Assembly: GCA_017430675.1 (NCBI GenBank)
Contig: JAFRMM010000135.1
Coordinates: forward strand, 1-41,789
Length of the DNA stretch: 41,789 nucleotides
Source: Prevotella sp.
GTDB taxonomy: Bacteria > Bacteroidota > Bacteroidia > Bacteroidales > Bacteroidaceae
Direction of reading: 5' to 3'
How positions within the stretch are numbered: position 1 is the stretch's first letter; each line of letters begins with the position of its first letter. Shown here one piece after another: positions 32,366 through 41,049 of the stretch. Position numbers and translations under genes: made by a program. A model generated the notes under the pieces. That model saw only the letters and a program-made list of their open reading frames with translations. It was not told where the DNA came from and did no database searches.

Positions 32366-35161
32366 TTAGTACCATTGAACAGCGTTTGTTGAACTGGAGC
32401 GTTTATCGTATTTCAGAGCGTCAGTCAGAGTGGCTGCATTACACCTGAACGAGAAGTTGTAACTGGTATAGGGTGCCAGCACCACCTGACAAGACATGTT
32501 AAAGCAGTGGAGGTCACGACCCAAGGAGGCTGTGGTCATGGAAATCTTCTTGTTGTCGAAGTCATAGCCCGAGGAGAAGGAGATGTTCCAACCATCACTG
32601 ATCCGAATGTTTCCGCTGATATTCAGGGTCTGTGTAAACTTGTAGGGATAGCGCATGGTGTTGTAATTGAACTTCTTCACATCGGTATTCTCCCTCATGG
32701 AGATGCCATAGCCCAGACTGAGACTCCAGGGTATTTTGAAGGCCATATAGCCATCCTCGTCAGTATCTGCCTTGGAACTACCTTCCCGCTTTGCCCCATG
32801 TTTGGCTTTCTCAATGTCCTTATCGATATTGGTCTCGACATCATCATCATCCAACTCGTCATCGTTCTGGCGCTTGTCATCCTTCTTATCTACTTTCTCG
32901 CCTTTCAGCCATTTAATCCAGTTCATCACCTTCTCATTGTTCAGCGTGTAGGAGAGGTTCTGGGAGAGACCCTGGAAGCGTCCCATCTTACCCAGTCCCC
33001 AATAAGTGGTATGTTCACTGACTCGAGGCGTGGCTCCCACACTGTCTGCCTCATAGACATACGAAGCAAACGTACTGCTCAGGTTCAGGGTGTAACTCTT
33101 GGAGAGTTTCAGTCGGATGGTGGTGGAAAGGTCACTCAGGGGACGTATGTCGGCTGCAAAGTTATAGGACATGCCCAGTTTGAACTCATCAATCAGACTG
33201 ATCTTCTTATAACCAGTCGTATCGTCTTCCGACTTGATCTTCATCTCCAGGTTATTGCTTAGGTCGAAACTGACGGTACCGCCCTTTCCCTTACTGGGAG
33301 GGCCATAGGCCCCCAGGGTGTAAGGTGAATACTCCACCATCGTCACGTTACCCTGAGCATCCGTCTTCTGGTACGACTCGTAATAGCCATAATGGGCAGA
33401 GCCGAAATCGGGATGATAGGAGAATGACACCGTAGGTGTTAAGACATGGCGGATGCGGTCGATCCTATCGCCAAAAAGTTTCCTGTTTGGTATCCAGAAG
33501 CCATAGAGTTTGGTGGAGGCTCCTATGCTGAAATTCCAGTCATACACATTATAGAAGCCACTGATGGTATCCGTGATCTCCTTTTGATTAACCTCATCCC
33601 ACGACTTGTGCTGCTTGCTGAAAGAGGTGCGGTCAGTGAAGTTAAATGAGGGGTTCAGGTTCAGATAGCCGAACAGCGTGAAGTTTCCACTGATGGGAAT
33701 CTGGTGCTGCATACCGTTTTTCCAGTCTTTGCTCAGACTGGAATGCATGATCATATCTTCCTTGGTATTGATGGAGTTGGTGGCACGTCCCGTATAACTC
33801 ATGGAGATCTTCTCGTACCAGCGTTCCTCGCCGACAGCCTTTTTGCGTTTGAAGGGATAGAAGCGGGAGATGCTGATGTTCAGGTCAGGCAGTGTCAAGC
33901 CGATCGTTGAGTCGCGCATGTTCTGGTTGAGGTTCATCGTTGAACTGAGTGACATGCCAATGCTGGAGAAATTCGTGCTCCACGATACAGAAGAGGTACG
34001 TGTGGATTGCGTCATCGCCTGAGGATTATACATGGAGGTCAGGTTGTTACGCTCATAACTGGTCGAGGCGAAGTTCACACTGGCAGAGAGGGTGCTGAAG
34101 GGGTTGGCCTTCGGATCCTGACGGTGGCTCCACTGCACCTTATAACTGGTCTGCTTCTGATAATCGGGCATGTTCTTTTCACCATTGATGGTGTTCTGGA
34201 AACTGGCGAAGAAAGAGCCGCTGTAGCGATAGCGTTTCTTGTAGTTCGAGGCGGCAGACAGTCCCCAGGACCCTTTGGTGTAGATCTCACCAAGCAACTT
34301 CAGGTCCATCTTGTCACTTAGGGCAAAGTAGTAGCCACCATCACGCAGGTAGAAACCTCTTTCCGTCTCGTCGCCATACGTCGGCATGATCAATCCGCTG
34401 GAATAACTTTTCGTGAAGGGGAAGAAACCATAGGGGACAGCCAGTGGCAGGGGTACGTCGGCCACCACCAGATAGGCGGGTCCGAAGACCACATCCTTGC
34501 CTGGGCGCACCTTCGCACGAGACAGGGCCAGATAGAAGTCTGGATGAGGATCGTCGCAGGTTGTATAGCGGCCGTGCTGCAGGAACATCTCACCATTGGC
34601 ACCACGCTTGGATAGTTCACTGGTCAGGTAGCCGTCCTCCTGCTGGGTATAGACATCTTCGATAAGACCTTTCTTGGTCTTGAAATTAAAGGCCATCTCA
34701 CCCGTCTCATACGTATCTTTCCCCATCTTGAACACAGGAGAACCGATTGGCGTGTTGCTAAGGGTGTCGAGGCGGGAATCTGCATGCACCAGACTACTGT
34801 CAAGGCTCATGTAAATATGGTCTGCAGAGAGATCCATATTCTGATATTTTACGTTCGATTCGCCATACAGATGAGCCAGTCCTGAGGCAGCATGATAGGT
34901 CAGGGAGTCGTTGGCGACATACTGCACGGGAGAGTCGATGCCAGTCTTGCGACTGCGATTGATACTGTCGAGCCTGAGAGAGTCATCGACCGCCTTGTTA
35001 TGCTTGTAGATGGCCAGTTCCAGGGAATCCATCGTAGTCGTATCGCGCTTCACCTTGGCCGATGCCTCGTCATCCTGAGGGATGACAAGGTGGAATGGCG
35101 CCTCTGCCATCACCATAATGATGGCAAAGAGCATAAAAACCAGGACTGATTTCCTTTTCAC
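32366..35161 (-). CDS. lptD: LPS-assembly outer-membrane protein LptD
   Basis: A 931-aa protein. After a signal peptide (residues ~1-20) comes an OstA/LptA-like jellyroll (about 75-200, ending before the DPHPDFYLALSRAKVRPG region), then a large beta-barrel to the C-terminus (aromatic ends, final YDKRSSSTNAVQWY). With LptE it inserts LPS/LOS into the outer leaflet. A very acidic insertion (about residues 757-800, KKDDKRQNDDELDDDDVE, then a Lys/Glu part) interrupts the barrel between strands, so it is probably an extracellular or periplasmic loop. The start is GTG, 5 nt after the -7 box, implying a leaderless mRNA. First gene of lptD-kefB-pepT. Confidence 0.87.
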   Translation of the reverse strand: MKRKSVLVFMLFAIIMVMAEAPFHLVIPQDDEASAKVKRDTTTMDSLELAIYKHNKAVDDSLRLDSINRSRKTGIDSPVQYVANDSLTYHAASGLAHLYGESNVKYQNMDLSADHIYMSLDSSLVHADSRLDTLSNTPIGSPVFKMGKDTYETGEMAFNFKTKKGLIEDVYTQQEDGYLTSELSKRGANGEMFLQHGRYTTCDDPHPDFYLALSRAKVRPGKDVVFGPAYLVVADVPLPLAVPYGFFPFTKSYSSGLIMPTYGDETERGFYLRDGGYYFALSDKMDLKLLGEIYTKGSWGLSAASNYKKRYRYSGSFFASFQNTINGEKNMPDYQKQTSYKVQWSHRQDPKANPFSTLSASVNFASTSYERNNLTSMYNPQAMTQSTRTSSVSWSTNFSSIGMSLSSTMNLNQNMRDSTIGLTLPDLNISISRFYPFKRKKAVGEERWYEKISMSYTGRATNSINTKEDMIMHSSLSKDWKNGMQHQIPISGNFTLFGYLNLNPSFNFTDRTSFSKQHKSWDEVNQKEITDTISGFYNVYDWNFSIGASTKLYGFWIPNRKLFGDRIDRIRHVLTPTVSFSYHPDFGSAHYGYYESYQKTDAQGNVTMVEYSPYTLGAYGPPSKGKGGTVSFDLSNNLEMKIKSEDDTTGYKKISLIDEFKLGMSYNFAADIRPLSDLSTTIRLKLSKSYTLNLSSTFASYVYEADSVGATPRVSEHTTYWGLGKMGRFQGLSQNLSYTLNNEKVMNWIKWLKGEKVDKKDDKRQNDDELDDDDVETNIDKDIEKAKHGAKREGSSKADTDEDGYMAFKIPWSLSLGYGISMRENTDVKKFNYNTMRYPYKFTQTLNISGNIRISDGWNISFSSGYDFDNKKISMTTASLGRDLHCFNMSCQVVLAPYTSYNFSFRCNAATLTDALKYDKRSSSTNAVQWY

Positions 35162-35166
35162 GGGTG

Positions 35167-35174
35167 CAAAAGTA
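35167..35174 (-). promoter_or_regulatory. -7 box of lptD-kefB-pepT
   Basis: TACTTTTG on the minus strand, 5 nt before the GTG start of lptD. Confidence 0.6.
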
Positions 35175-35231
35175 CAAATAAAATCTTATTTCCGTGACAG
35201 ATTAACACAGATTATCACAGAATTAAGGAAA

Positions 35232-35774
35232 TTATTCAAACATGTCAACCCACTGAAAGAAGCGCCTGAGACCTGCCTCTCCGAATTTCTCCAGACTGCG
35301 TGCCGTCTGTTCCACCGTTCGTTCCATATCCAGGTGTGTCTTGGAATAGAACTTGTCGGCATAGCAGATTACCTGTTCCTCCAAAGTGTCTGGTTCGTAC
35401 TGCATATCGAGGGGCAGGGGCAGTTGCTGGACGATGATCTGCTCTCGCGAGAGCCCAGTGCCTGTATGTCGTTCACAGACCTGCGCATGTCGGACCAAGC
35501 CTATGGCACGAAGCATCTGGCCGCCTATATAGCCATGACAGATATAGGGTTCTGTGCCCAAGCAATGGATAGAGGGGGCATCGCACTTTACGATACCGAT
35601 GTCATGGAGCATGGCTGCCTCCTCGAGAAACTCCGTGTCGAGACGCAGTTCAGGATGCTTGCGGGCAATCAGCAGACAACGGTCTGCCACACTGCGGCTA
35701 TGCGTTAGCAATATCCGCCGGAGATCATTCTCCGACGGATAATACTCATTGATTATTTCGAGATAGTTCATCAT
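35232..35774 (-). CDS. HD-domain phosphohydrolase
   Basis: A 180-aa cytoplasmic protein of the HD superfamily: LTHSRSVADRCLLIARKHP, EEAAMLHDIGIVKCDAPS (metal-binding His57-Asp58), YICHGYIGGQMLRAIG and a later CYADKFYSKTHLD, in the right order for the family's H...HD...H...D ligands. Members hydrolyse nucleotides or small phosphates; the substrate cannot be told. The first of two adjacent ATGs overlaps the stop of the carboxyltransferase gene (ATGA), so the two are translated together. Confidence 0.85.
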   Translation of the reverse strand: MMNYLEIINEYYPSENDLRRILLTHSRSVADRCLLIARKHPELRLDTEFLEEAAMLHDIGIVKCDAPSIHCLGTEPYICHGYIGGQMLRAIGLVRHAQVCERHTGTGLSREQIIVQQLPLPLDMQYEPDTLEEQVICYADKFYSKTHLDMERTVEQTARSLEKFGEAGLRRFFQWVDMFE

Positions 35775-37552
35775 CCCTCACGCTGAATCCAGGCGATGGT
35801 GTCGCCCTGACGAATGTTCTGCCCTGGCTTCACGGTGATATCCACCAGTTTACCACCCATGGCAGCAGGAATCTCCACGATTTCGCCCCACTTTGTCTGG
35901 AGGTAACAGAATATGTCTCCCTCCTTATAGGTCTGTCCGATGAACGGTTCGATACAGGCAGCAGGCACGCCCTCACCGCCAAAACTCCAGATGAGTTGGC
36001 CAGCCAGTGGTGACTTCACGGCATCGGCCTTGGCATGCTTCAGGGCATCAATCTCTTCCTGGGAGATCTTCTGTCCACCACCCAACTTGGCATCCTTAGC
36101 CTTCTGGATGTCAGCCAGCAACTGCTTCTTGGCCTGTCCGCTCTTGAAGGGACGATACTGCTCTGGATGCATCGCCAGTTCAAAGAGTTCTTCGTCATCA
36201 GGTCCGTACTCCCAGCCGTTCTCATCCATCTCCTTGCGGAATCCGTCGAGCGCATTCTCGAGGAGAGTATGGGGATCAGCATCGGTAAACACGCGCTTCT
36301 GTTTCTCGGCCAGTTCGATAAGTTCTGGTGCAATCGTGCCAGGCACCTTTCCACTCTTGCCAAGAATCATACCCCAGATGGCATCGTCCATCATCACATA
36401 ACGGCCCTTGCCCTGCTCCATGGTGAGGAGGTTCATCAGGGCGATGTTCTTCGTGTATTGTGAGAACGGGGTCACCAGTGGGGGATAGCCCACCTTCGGC
36501 CATACGTATTCTACCTCGTTGAAGAGTTTCACGAGCATGTCGTCCATCGAAAGTATCGACTCGCCCTTCTTCTCGCGCTCCTTGTTGATCATCTTCTGGA
36601 TAGGGCCAAGATCGGCCATCATCGAACCCATCATACCGCCTGGCAGACCACTGCCAAGCAACAGTGATGACATGTGCTTGTTGGCAGGATTGATGAAATA
36701 GCCGAGCCAGTCGTCGATGAACTCCTGCGTCAGCGTACGGGCCTGCATGTAGGCATTCATATTCAGGTCTGCCACCTCGAAGCCCTCGTTCTTCAGCATC
36801 GACTGTACGGAGATGATATCGGGATGCACCTTACCCCAAGACAGAGGCTCGATGGCGGTATCGATGACATCGGCACCATTGTTGCACACTTCGAGGATAG
36901 AGGCCATCGACAAGCCGGGGCCTGAGTGGCCGTGATACTGTACGATGATATCGGGATGCTTGGTCTTTATGGCTTTGGTGAGGGCACCCAGCATGGCGGG
37001 CTGTCCGATACCTGCCATATCCTTCAGGCAGATCTCCTCGGCACCAGCGGCAATCACCTCTTCAGCGATTCTCGAGTAGTACTCTACGGTATGTACTGGT
37101 GAAGTGGTGATACACAGCGTGGCCTGTGGGGTCATGCCGCCTTCCTTCGCCCATTTAATGGAGGGAATGATATTTCGCGTGTCGTTCAGTCCGCAGAAGA
37201 TACGGGTGATATCGACACCCTGGGCATGCTTCACCTTATACATTAATGCACGCACGTCATCTGGCACAGGATACATGCGCAGGGCATTCAGACCGCGGTC
37301 GAGCATGTGGGTCTTGATGCCCACCTCATTGAAGGGCTTACAGAAAGCACGCACTGCCAGATTGGGGTTCTCGCCTGCCATGAGGTTCACCTGCTCGAAG
37401 GCACCACCATTGGTTTCCACTCGGGCGAAGCAGCCCATGTCAATAATTGCCGGGGCAATGCGCTCCAACTGGTCCTTACGTGGTTGGAACTTGCCTGAAC
37501 TCTGCCACATGTCCCGATAGACGAGACTGAATTGGATTTTCTTTTTTGCCAT
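35771..37552 (-). CDS. Carboxyltransferase (oxaloacetate decarboxylase alpha / pyruvate carboxylase B type)
   Basis: A 593-aa protein. Residues ~1-290 are the DRE-TIM carboxyltransferase domain (LVYRDMWQSSGKFQPRKDQL, EEICLKDMAGIGQPA with the carbamylated Lys, and metal site QYHGHSGPGLS). A conserved PYC/OADA domain follows (about 300-490), then a biotinyl/lipoyl-like fold at the C-terminus (about 520-593). The family transfers carboxyl groups between biotin and pyruvate/oxaloacetate, relevant to succinate-propionate fermentation. The C-terminal domain lacks the biotin motif AMKM; the equivalent place reads LQTKWGEIVEI, so a separate biotin carrier may be used. Start at 37550-37552 (MAKKKIQFSLVYRD). 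Followed by the HD gene. Confidence 0.85.
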   Translation of the reverse strand: MAKKKIQFSLVYRDMWQSSGKFQPRKDQLERIAPAIIDMGCFARVETNGGAFEQVNLMAGENPNLAVRAFCKPFNEVGIKTHMLDRGLNALRMYPVPDDVRALMYKVKHAQGVDITRIFCGLNDTRNIIPSIKWAKEGGMTPQATLCITTSPVHTVEYYSRIAEEVIAAGAEEICLKDMAGIGQPAMLGALTKAIKTKHPDIIVQYHGHSGPGLSMASILEVCNNGADVIDTAIEPLSWGKVHPDIISVQSMLKNEGFEVADLNMNAYMQARTLTQEFIDDWLGYFINPANKHMSSLLLGSGLPGGMMGSMMADLGPIQKMINKEREKKGESILSMDDMLVKLFNEVEYVWPKVGYPPLVTPFSQYTKNIALMNLLTMEQGKGRYVMMDDAIWGMILGKSGKVPGTIAPELIELAEKQKRVFTDADPHTLLENALDGFRKEMDENGWEYGPDDEELFELAMHPEQYRPFKSGQAKKQLLADIQKAKDAKLGGGQKISQEEIDALKHAKADAVKSPLAGQLIWSFGGEGVPAACIEPFIGQTYKEGDIFCYLQTKWGEIVEIPAAMGGKLVDITVKPGQNIRQGDTIAWIQREG

Positions 37553-37594
37553 AGTTCTAAGTTTATTATTCAATATGATTGTTCTAACAAATTG

Positions 37595-37602
37595 CAAATA
37601 TA
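37595..37602 (-). promoter_or_regulatory. -7 box of carboxyltransferase-HD unit
   Basis: TATATTTG on the minus strand, 42 nt before the ATG. Confidence 0.55.
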
Positions 37603-37647
37603 GTAATTTTTATTGGAATTCCATGCATCCAGCCTTCATTTTTTTGA

Positions 37648-39906
37648 TTATTTGACTATTGGCACTCCGTACTTCTTCACGCGTTCATCACTGATAATAC
37701 CCTGCCAGTTCAGACCAAAGGCAAAGTCATAGACGTGTCCGTCAGCATCCACATAGCAGTTCATATCACGTGGCACGTCCTCCTGCTGCTGTTCTACCGT
37801 CTCCATATCAGCGGGCATCTGCATGGGCAATAGGGCCGAGGGCTCTGCCTTGCCGCTTATGATGTCGAGCAGGGCCTGATGCTGTACGCTGAATGAGATG
37901 AGGATAGCATCGGCGGAGGGCTCGATCTCTGCCAGTACCACAGGACGGCCCGTCTCCAGGATCACGATGACAGGCTTGTCGCCCATCGCCTCCTTCGTTG
38001 TCTGAACCATCACCATGTCGTCGCGGTTGTAGGCCTTCACCGTCTTACCCCTAAAACTGCGGTTCGTGGTTTTCTCCATGGGGTCGCCGCCAGCAATACT
38101 GACGGCCCTTGCTTCCGTAGCCGTATAGTCACTGTATTGCAGACTATAGGGTGTATAGCCGTTGCCGCCCCGCTTCACGTCCTCCGTGCTGTAGCCGAAG
38201 CCTGTGCTGGGCTCCTCGATCAGACAGATGGCGAAGTCGGCTTGCTCTGGCTGTTCCACCACCTCGAAATATTTGCCAACGAGTTTCAGGTCTATCGGCT
38301 CCACCGTCTTCTCCTCAGAGATGCCGCCCCACATGCCTGGGATGGCGGGGAAATGGCGCTTGGGCACATAGACCTTCTTCCTGTCCCTGACGGGCAGTGT
38401 CTTATTACCATGATTCTTCAGCATCACGATGGACCTCAACTGTGCCTCGTAGCCGGCCTTCATAAAGTCGGGCTTACCCACGATCTGCTCTGACTCCGCA
38501 GAATCCAGATAGGGATTCTCGAAAAGTCCCACACGGAACACGTTGAGCAACAGTCTGCGGGCCGACTGCTCGAAGCGCTGGCGGGCACTCTCCTCACCCT
38601 CTGCATCAGCCCACATCTGGTAGGCCTCCAGTACAGGACCTATCTCGTTGTTTCCACCATACTGATCCACGCCAGCCTGTAGGATCTTATAGTGGCGCTC
38701 GGCCTCCGTCAGCGACTCCACCCCCCAGGGCTTTCCCCCTATCGGACTGTCGAGAACCTTGATGTCCTTCGTGATGCCCCAGTCTGTACAGATCACACCC
38801 TCGAATCTGGCCTCGTCGCGCAATTGCTGCTGGATGAGCCACTTGCTGTAACTGCCACCCACGTTCTGGCCTGAGGGATCCTGATTCCAGAGGATGCTGT
38901 AGATGGGCATTACGGCTGAGGCCATCTCTGTGCCACCCTCCAATTTGAAGGCTCCCTCTACGAACGAACGCTTGTGCATGGCCAGATTGTTGCCTGGATA
39001 GACGGCATATTTGCCTGAGGCGTAGTGGGAGTCGCGCCCACCTTCCTGGGCCCCGTAGCCGTACCAGTGCTTCACCATCGCATTCACGCTCTTCGTGCCC
39101 CAGCCCTTGGTCTCTGGTGTGGTCTGGAAAGCATCACAGTAGGCGCGTGCCAGATCCGTTGCCAGTTGCGGGTCTTCTCCGAAGGTGCCGCTGAAGCGTA
39201 TCCAACGGGGATCTGTGGCGATATCCACCTGAGGCGACAGGGCCGTGGTGATGCCCAGTGCGCGATACTCCTCTGAGGCAATCTCGCCAAAGCGGTACAT
39301 CAACTGGGGATCGAAGGCCGCAGCCAGTCCGAGGGATGTGGGCCAGAGTGAGATATGTCCGCCCGCACCGGCATTGTATTCCGTCGTGGCCTTGGCCTCA
39401 TGACGGGGGTCTGAACTGGTATTGGCAGGGATGCCGTGGTCGAGTCCTTCCACGAAGGCCTGCATATTGTTATTCCACTGGGAAGCGACCTTCGGACTCT
39501 CCACACTGGTGATCAGTACGGCCCGCAGATGGTCGTCGTTGAGGAATCTTTTCTGCTCATCCGACAGGTCAGGGGAGGGCACGGCCTGATGACTGCTGTA
39601 GAGCATCAACCCCGCAATCTCCTCTGTCGAGAGTTGCGAGGCCAGGTTCGCAGCCCGTTCCTGTGCTGGGAGCCGCCAGTCCTCGTAGGCGTCCAGCGAG
39701 TCGTTGCGGTTCAGGTCCTTGAAGGCATAACCATCGACGGTGAGCAACTTTACGCCAGACTGTGGCGAGTAGCCCAGCGAGGGACCGCCTTCCTGTGTGA
39801 CCAATATAAATGAATCCACCTGCTGCTCCGTCCATTTCTGTCCGTCGCAAGCCGTCAGGCCCATCAGCATGCCGCCTACGGCCAATACTGTCAATACCTT
39901 TTTCAT
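37648..39906 (-). CDS. Glycoside hydrolase family 3 lipoprotein (beta-glucosidase-like)
   Basis: A 752-aa exported lipoprotein: signal peptide with lipobox GLTAC (Cys20). A short calcium-loop-like segment DLNRNDSLDAYED (64-76) precedes the (beta/alpha)8 domain with VKHWYGYG (Lys-His 279-280) and the nucleophile Asp375 in VICTDWG. The second alpha/beta domain follows (about 500-700, with VIVILETGRPVV). It ends without a fibronectin-III-like domain, shorter than many GH3 enzymes. Expected activity: release of beta-linked glucose or xylose from oligosaccharides at the cell surface or in the periplasm; exact specificity open. It lies 43 bp after the thioesterase gene on the same strand and has no separate promoter that I can see. 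Confidence 0.9.
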   Translation of the reverse strand: MKKVLTVLAVGGMLMGLTACDGQKWTEQQVDSFILVTQEGGPSLGYSPQSGVKLLTVDGYAFKDLNRNDSLDAYEDWRLPAQERAANLASQLSTEEIAGLMLYSSHQAVPSPDLSDEQKRFLNDDHLRAVLITSVESPKVASQWNNNMQAFVEGLDHGIPANTSSDPRHEAKATTEYNAGAGGHISLWPTSLGLAAAFDPQLMYRFGEIASEEYRALGITTALSPQVDIATDPRWIRFSGTFGEDPQLATDLARAYCDAFQTTPETKGWGTKSVNAMVKHWYGYGAQEGGRDSHYASGKYAVYPGNNLAMHKRSFVEGAFKLEGGTEMASAVMPIYSILWNQDPSGQNVGGSYSKWLIQQQLRDEARFEGVICTDWGITKDIKVLDSPIGGKPWGVESLTEAERHYKILQAGVDQYGGNNEIGPVLEAYQMWADAEGEESARQRFEQSARRLLLNVFRVGLFENPYLDSAESEQIVGKPDFMKAGYEAQLRSIVMLKNHGNKTLPVRDRKKVYVPKRHFPAIPGMWGGISEEKTVEPIDLKLVGKYFEVVEQPEQADFAICLIEEPSTGFGYSTEDVKRGGNGYTPYSLQYSDYTATEARAVSIAGGDPMEKTTNRSFRGKTVKAYNRDDMVMVQTTKEAMGDKPVIVILETGRPVVLAEIEPSADAILISFSVQHQALLDIISGKAEPSALLPMQMPADMETVEQQQEDVPRDMNCYVDADGHVYDFAFGLNWQGIISDERVKKYGVPIVK

Positions 39907-39949
39907 ATCTCAATCTCACTGTTTGTTAGTAATGTAGTAATGGATAGTG

Positions 39950-40354
39950 TCATTTTGTGGGAATAGGGACGGACTTGCGATACCCCATTCCTGTGACGTG
40001 GCAGATAAGACGGCCTTCTTGGTTCGTCACCCGTACTTCAACGGAGGGGATCTTGTGATGGTCGGCCACATTGACTGCTTCTGCCCGAAGCAGATCACCT
40101 TCCTTGGCGCTCGACACAAACATAATGCTGTTACTGATGCCGAATGTGAGTTGTTCACGATAGTTCATCAATGCCGCTATGGCCAGGTCTGCCAATGTAA
40201 ACAGGGCTCCTCCCTGACAAACATGCCCGCCATTCAGATGCTCTGCCGTCACCGTCATCTCGGCTACGGCATGTCCTTCATCTACCTCCGTAATCCTGCA
40301 ACCGGCATTAGCAGCAAAACGGTCTGTACGATTTAGTAAGTCTTGTATGTTCGT
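39950..40354 (-). CDS. PaaI-type hotdog thioesterase, apparent ACG start
   Basis: A 134-aa hotdog-fold thioesterase that hydrolyses acyl- or aryl-CoA thioesters. Core: AEMTVTAEHLNGGHVCQGGALFTLAD continued by LAIAALMNYREQ, with the Asp of the central helix as likely catalytic residue. The first ATG in frame is at 40258, but that would remove the first helix (NIQDLLNRTDRFAANAGCRI), which belongs to the family fold and is in frame upstream. That extension begins with ACG at 40352-40354, 5 nt after a -7 box, exactly where other leaderless genes here have ATG or GTG. No ATG, GTG or TTG lies in frame between. Either ACG initiates or one base is wrong. Confidence 0.75.
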   Translation of the reverse strand, partial: TNIQDLLNRTDRFAANAGCRITEVDEGHAVAEMTVTAEHLNGGHVCQGGALFTLADLAIAALMNYREQLTFGISNSIMFVSSAKEGDLLRAEAVNVADHHKIPSVEVRVTNQEGRLICHVTGMGYRKSVPIPTK

Positions 40355-40359
40355 GGCTG

Positions 40360-40367
40360 CAAAGATA
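40360..40367 (-). promoter_or_regulatory. -7 box of thioesterase-GH3 unit
   Basis: TATCTTTG on the minus strand, 5 nt before the apparent ACG start codon. Confidence 0.65.
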
Positions 40368-40477
40368 CGAAAAGTTTTGGAATTATGATGGAAAATGAAG
40401 AAAAATCATCACTTTTCGACATGGTTCATGCTTTTCTCGAAAATCTTATATTTTAATATGTATTATTTGCTATAAAA

Positions 40478-40497
40478 TACCTACATGCATACATAAA
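40478..40497 (+). repeat. 20-bp inverted repeat, left arm
   Basis: TACCTACATGCATACATAAA; matches the reverse complement of 40945-40964 at 19 of 20 positions. The first 10 bp recur at 40574-40583 as a direct copy. Confidence 0.85.
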
Positions 40498-40688
40498 CCA
40501 ACTATAATTTACTGTATTTAAGTAATATATGTATCATATTTATATACATATAACATACATAAAACATACATAATACCTACATGAATTTGGTCATGTATAT
40601 ATAAAATGGCCACTTGTTGACGTCTGCACAGGAGGCTCGTACGAAGAAAGATACTGCTTCGCTGGTTTTGGGGTTAAGGATGGTCGGG

Positions 40689-40706
40689 CAATTCTCTAGA
40701 GAATTG
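40689..40706. repeat. 18-bp perfect palindrome, first copy
   Basis: CAATTCTCTAGAGAATTG. The 16-bp core AATTCTCTAGAGAATT is identical to the second copy; the centres are 64 bp apart. Confidence 0.9.
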
Positions 40707-40749
40707 GCTGCTAAAATACGTACTATTCATTGCAGGGCAGTGAGTTAGC

Positions 40750-40773
40750 GATAAATTCTCTAGAGAATTTGTC
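40750..40773. repeat. Palindrome, second copy
   Basis: Core AAATTCTCTAGAGAATTT (40753-40770), extended to 24 bp with one mismatch (GAT...GTC). Confidence 0.9.
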
Positions 40774-40854
40774 ACTCTCTTTATGAATAAAATATGCGGA
40801 GAGCCTGTCTGGCTTTGGCCAGAAGGGAAACTCGATGTGTGTAATCGATGTAGC

Positions 40855-40888
40855 GATTTTATGTAGGGTCTATGTAGGATATATGTAT
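40855..40888 (+). repeat. TATGTAGG / TATGTATG iteron cluster
   Basis: TATGTAGG occurs at 40860 and 40871 and again at 40947; GATTTTATGTAGG is an exact 13-bp direct repeat at 40855-40867 and 40942-40954. TATGTATG words follow at 40883 and 40893. Confidence 0.75.
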
Positions 40889-40944
40889 GATATATGTATG
40901 TAAATATTTGCAATATTTCTTTATTTAAATATATTTTTGATGAT

Positions 40945-40964
40945 TTTATGTAGGCATGTAGGTA
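40945..40964 (-). repeat. 20-bp inverted repeat, right arm
   Basis: Reverse complement matches 40478-40497 at 19 of 20 positions; the arms enclose 447 bp. Confidence 0.85.
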
Positions 40965-41014
40965 CTTTAATATATTTTTTTATATAATATCTTGCTTATT
41001 TCTGTCATTTTTTG

Positions 41015-41022
41015 TATCTTTG
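41015..41022 (+). promoter_or_regulatory. -7 box of the BT4734-like gene
   Basis: TATCTTTG, 27 nt before the ATG; 50 bp beyond the right inverted-repeat arm. Confidence 0.7.
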
Positions 41023-41049
41023 CGGCATCAATCTAATTACTGAACGATC

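Larger units (their letters stand above)
40368..41014. other. Gene-free AT-rich repeat region upstream of the BT4734-like gene
   Basis: About 650 bp with no credible ORF. Contents: a 20-bp inverted repeat pair, many TACATA/TATGTA and CTACAT/ATGTAG words, two identical-core 18-bp palindromes in a less AT-rich centre, a small TCTGGC-TTTG-GCCAGA hairpin (40807-40822) and long A/T tracts on both sides. Listed separately below. Confidence 0.8.

Noticed and set aside
40478..40964. Inverted repeats read as ends of an insertion sequence
   Set aside because: No transposase lies between them and no target-site duplication is seen at the outer edges; a cis-regulatory or origin-like region fits better.
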